This document shows, in pieces, positions 62,539 through 64,000 of a DNA stretch of 64,000 bases. The stretch's first letter is position 1; each line of letters begins with the position of its first letter. The DNA is taken from positions 1 to 64,000 of the forward strand of contig DASPIB010000001.1 in NCBI GenBank assembly GCA_035629335.1, given 5' to 3'. The stretch comes from Verrucomicrobiia bacterium. Lineage in GTDB: Bacteria > Patescibacteriota > Saccharimonadia > Saccharimonadales > Saccharimonadaceae. A program made the position numbers and the translations under genes. A model generated the notes under the pieces. That model ran no database searches and had not been told where the DNA came from. It worked only from the letters and a program-made list of their open reading frames with translations.

Positions 62539-63250
62539 TAGTAACTACTCCTTGCTTTTGGGTTGATGGTGACCGGCTGGGGATGATTTTTTCAATCTGT
62601 CCATCAAGTAGGTGTACTTGCATGTCGCAGCGGGCGGCGAGCTCTGGGTCGTGGGTGACGATAATTAGTGTCGAGCCGAGCTGTTTATTAAAGCTAAACA
62701 GCAAGTCTTCGATTACTTTACCGGTAGTTGAATCAAGGTTACCGGTCGGTTCATCGGCAAAAATAATACTAGGACTATTCACGATGGCCCGGGCGATCGC
62801 CAGGCGCTGTTTTTGCCCGCCCGAAAGATCACGCGCCTTCACCTGCTTTTTGTCGGTGAGTTCAACTTTAGCGAGCGCTTCTTCGATTAAGCGGCTACGG
62901 TCATTCGGGTTGGCTCCGCTAATCTCCAGCGGTAAGCTAACATTGGTTAGGCAGGTTTCATCGGCCTGCACAAAAAATGACTGAAAAATAAAACCCATCT
63001 TCTGCGAACGGAAGGCATCCATTTGCTTGGGGGTAAATTGCAGAATGTTTTGGCCATCAATCACAATACTGCCGCTTTGTGGCCGGTCGAGGCCGCTCAT
63101 AACGTGCATCAGGGTTGATTTTCCTGAACCAGAACGCCCAACAATTGCCACACTAGTACTCTTTGGCAGTTCAAGATTAATTTCTTTCAAGGCATAAAAG
63201 GCAGTAGCCCCCTTGCCGTAGACTTTGCTAACGTTCGTGAGTTGTATCAT
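62528..63250 (-). CDS. MacB/LolD-type ABC transporter ATP-binding protein
   Basis: 240 aa. Walker A GRSGSGKST near residue 38, Q-loop in FIFQSFF, signature LSGGQKQRLAIARAI, Walker B IIFADEPTGNLD and the switch His in VTHDPELA. The Q-loop/ADETCL region and overall length fit the LolD/MacB group. Paired with the permease by an 11-nt overlap. TATAAT (63259-63264, minus strand) ends 8 nt before the ATG; the leader, if any, is a few bases. Confidence 0.95.
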   Translation of the reverse strand: MIQLTNVSKVYGKGATAFYALKEINLELPKSTSVAIVGRSGSGKSTLMHVMSGLDRPQSGSIVIDGQNILQFTPKQMDAFRSQKMGFIFQSFFVQADETCLTNVSLPLEISGANPNDRSRLIEEALAKVELTDKKQVKARDLSGGQKQRLAIARAIVNSPSIIFADEPTGNLDSTTGKVIEDLLFSFNKQLGSTLIIVTHDPELAARCDMQVHLLDGQIEKIIPSRSPSTQKQGVVTNAL

Positions 63251-63269
63251 ATCTTCTTATTATATAGTA

Positions 63270-63295
63270 GTGCGCCCTGTAACAACAGGACGCAC
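63270..63295 (-). terminator. hairpin after the small Pro-rich gene
   Basis: GTGCGCCCTGT (63270-63280) pairs with ACAGGACGCAC (63285-63295), one mismatch. It has no T-run and sits immediately upstream of the ABC operon -10 box. Confidence 0.5.
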
Positions 63296-63347
63296 ATCAC
63301 GAGCACGATTTATGGAGGAAAAACAGTTTAAGAGCGCGCAGGCTTAA

Positions 63348-63497
63348 TCAAGATCGATGAGGCCATTGCGCGGCTCGCTTAATGCGTTCGACCTTCTCCT
63401 TTGGTGTCTCCACCGGTGGAATCGGGGGAATATTACGAGGCGCTGGTGCTGCAACATCAATCCGGCGGGGACCGATTGCTCCAGGCTTACGCTTCAT
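63348..63497 (-). CDS. small basic Pro-rich protein, 49 aa
   Basis: ATG 63497 follows AAGGAGG, a very strong ribosome site; the longer frame to 63575 is rejected. Lys/Arg-rich start (MKRKPGAIGPRR), a Pro-rich middle (APAPRNIPPIPPVETPKEKV) and a basic end. Probably disordered; could bind RNA or an SH3-like partner, but no family is recognised. Confidence 0.55.
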   Translation of the reverse strand: MKRKPGAIGPRRIDVAAPAPRNIPPIPPVETPKEKVERIKRAAQWPHRS

Positions 63498-63578
63498 ACT
63501 TCCTCCTTTGTAAGGGGCCCGAGTACTTAAATTGTAACATGAGATATTAAATACTGAATCGCCGGACGGGTGCATAGA

Positions 63579-63615
63579 TTGACAATCAGGTATGATTTGT
63601 ATAACATGTATAACA
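63579..63615 (+). promoter_or_regulatory. promoter region of the AbrB-like gene with a tandem 9-bp repeat
   Basis: TTGACA (63579-63584), then two adjacent copies of TGTATAACA (63598-63606 and 63607-63615). The repeat overlaps the possible -10 (TATAAC or TAACAT), so a protein binding it would control initiation. Confidence 0.5.
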
Positions 63616-63637
63616 AATAGAGACAGGAGTAGCGCAG

Positions 63638-63883
63638 ATGCACGACATTAATTTTTACGGCACGGTGACCGTCGGTGCTAAAGGGCAAATTGTGATTCCG
63701 GTTGAAGCTCGCGAAAAAATGAATATCCAGCCGGGCGATAAACTATTTGTCATCGGCACCGGGCCAGAAGGCAAAATGCTCGGCATTTGCACCGAAGATA
63801 GTGTGCGAGGCATCATGACAGCACTTAGCGATAAGCTAGACAAAATGCGTCAAGCTGTTACTCCTGACGACAGTAATAAATAA
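63638..63883 (+). CDS. AbrB/SpoVT-family DNA-binding protein
   Basis: 81 aa. The swapped-hairpin AbrB domain is clear: VTVGAKGQIVIPVEAREKMN followed by IQPGDKLFVIGTGPEGKMLG, then a C-terminal helix (MTALSDKLDKMRQAV). AGGAG before the ATG. It is followed after 8 nt by an MFS drug exporter, so it probably regulates that operon, perhaps through the repeated TGTATAACA in its own promoter. No toxin gene is present next to it, which argues against an antitoxin role. Confidence 0.88.
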   Translation: MHDINFYGTVTVGAKGQIVIPVEAREKMNIQPGDKLFVIGTGPEGKMLGICTEDSVRGIMTALSDKLDKMRQAVTPDDSNK

Positions 63884-63891
63884 AGGACTTT

Positions 63892-64000
63892 ATGTTACAT
63901 CATATAAATTTTAGACAAAAAGTAATTGTCATGCTCGCGGTTATGTCGGGTATGTTTTTGGTGGCGCTCGACCAAACTATTATGTCAACCGCGCTCACTA
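63892..64000 (+). CDS. N-terminus of a DHA2-type MFS drug exporter, cut by the window edge
   Basis: Starts at ATG 63892 with AAAGGA just upstream, 8 nt after the AbrB-like stop. The 36 visible residues give a first membrane helix and LVALDQTIMSTAL, the signature of EmrB/QacA (DHA2) exporters in helix 1. Runs off the right edge. Confidence 0.85.
   Translation, partial: MLHHINFRQKVIVMLAVMSGMFLVALDQTIMSTALT

Noticed and set aside
1-64000. TGA read as glycine, as in Absconditabacteria and Gracilibacteria
   Set aside because: TGA serves as a normal stop before terminators (for example at 58440 and at the restored DUF488 end), and core genes such as hisS and aspS have no internal TGA.

Overview
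Organism. The window reads as a chromosomal piece of a small-genome, Gram-positive-like bacterium, most likely a Patescibacteria/CPR member of the Candidatus Saccharibacteria (TM7) type. This is inference. The evidence is: no biosynthetic pathways; many small uncharacterised genes; GtrA and GT-2/GT-4 envelope genes; four cell-wall-sorted surface proteins with LPxTG/LAxTG signals; a short AspRS that appears to lack the GAD domain; and the standard code with TGA as stop. No rRNA, CRISPR array, insertion sequence or integrase was seen.

Layout. 1-5.3 kb: start of a membrane protein, a secreted lipase, a HAD phosphatase and a three-gene polysaccharide/lipid-sugar operon (FAD flavoenzyme, GtrA, GT-2). 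5.4-6.3 kb: two small orphan genes. 6.5-27.9 kb: two giant surface proteins (3439 and 3506 aa) separated by a small membrane-anchored protein. Both giants are driven by similar sigma70 promoters carrying the same AAAGC-N6-GCTTT element just after the -10 box. 28-36.5 kb: a GT-C membrane glycosyltransferase, tRNA-Asn(GTT), a DUF488 pseudogene, a candidate structured RNA, two small frameshifted genes, a beta-helix surface protein and hisS. 36.5-49.7 kb: many small single-gene units, most with a strong Shine-Dalgarno and their own hairpin terminator, among them two histidine phosphatases, an Xre regulator, a second beta-helix surface protein, a two-gene locus shaped like RexA/RexB, a flavodoxin-like protein and a TauE/SafE exporter. 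49.7-56.2 kb: three DUF218 paralogues, an MFS transporter, aspS, TspO and an OB-fold-like protein. 56.3-58.8 kb: a DUF350 / glutathionylspermidine-synthase-like / DUF1190-like operon resembling yjfL-yjfM-yjfC. 59-64 kb: a deoxyribosyltransferase-like/YjjX fusion, a GT-4 enzyme, a MacB-type ABC exporter, and an AbrB-like regulator followed by an MFS drug exporter cut by the window edge.

How the parts fit. The dominant theme is the cell surface: about 25 kb encode sortase-type substrates, and neighbouring glycosyltransferases could build or decorate the envelope. No sortase lies in the window.

Two patterns cut across the gene content. First, about a dozen genes have a -10-like hexamer ending 6-8 nt before the start codon and no Shine-Dalgarno, so they should be leaderless; the three DUF218 genes all follow this rule. 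Second, three small genes are each broken by what looks like loss of one base from a G or C run, which is either real decay or an assembly artefact.
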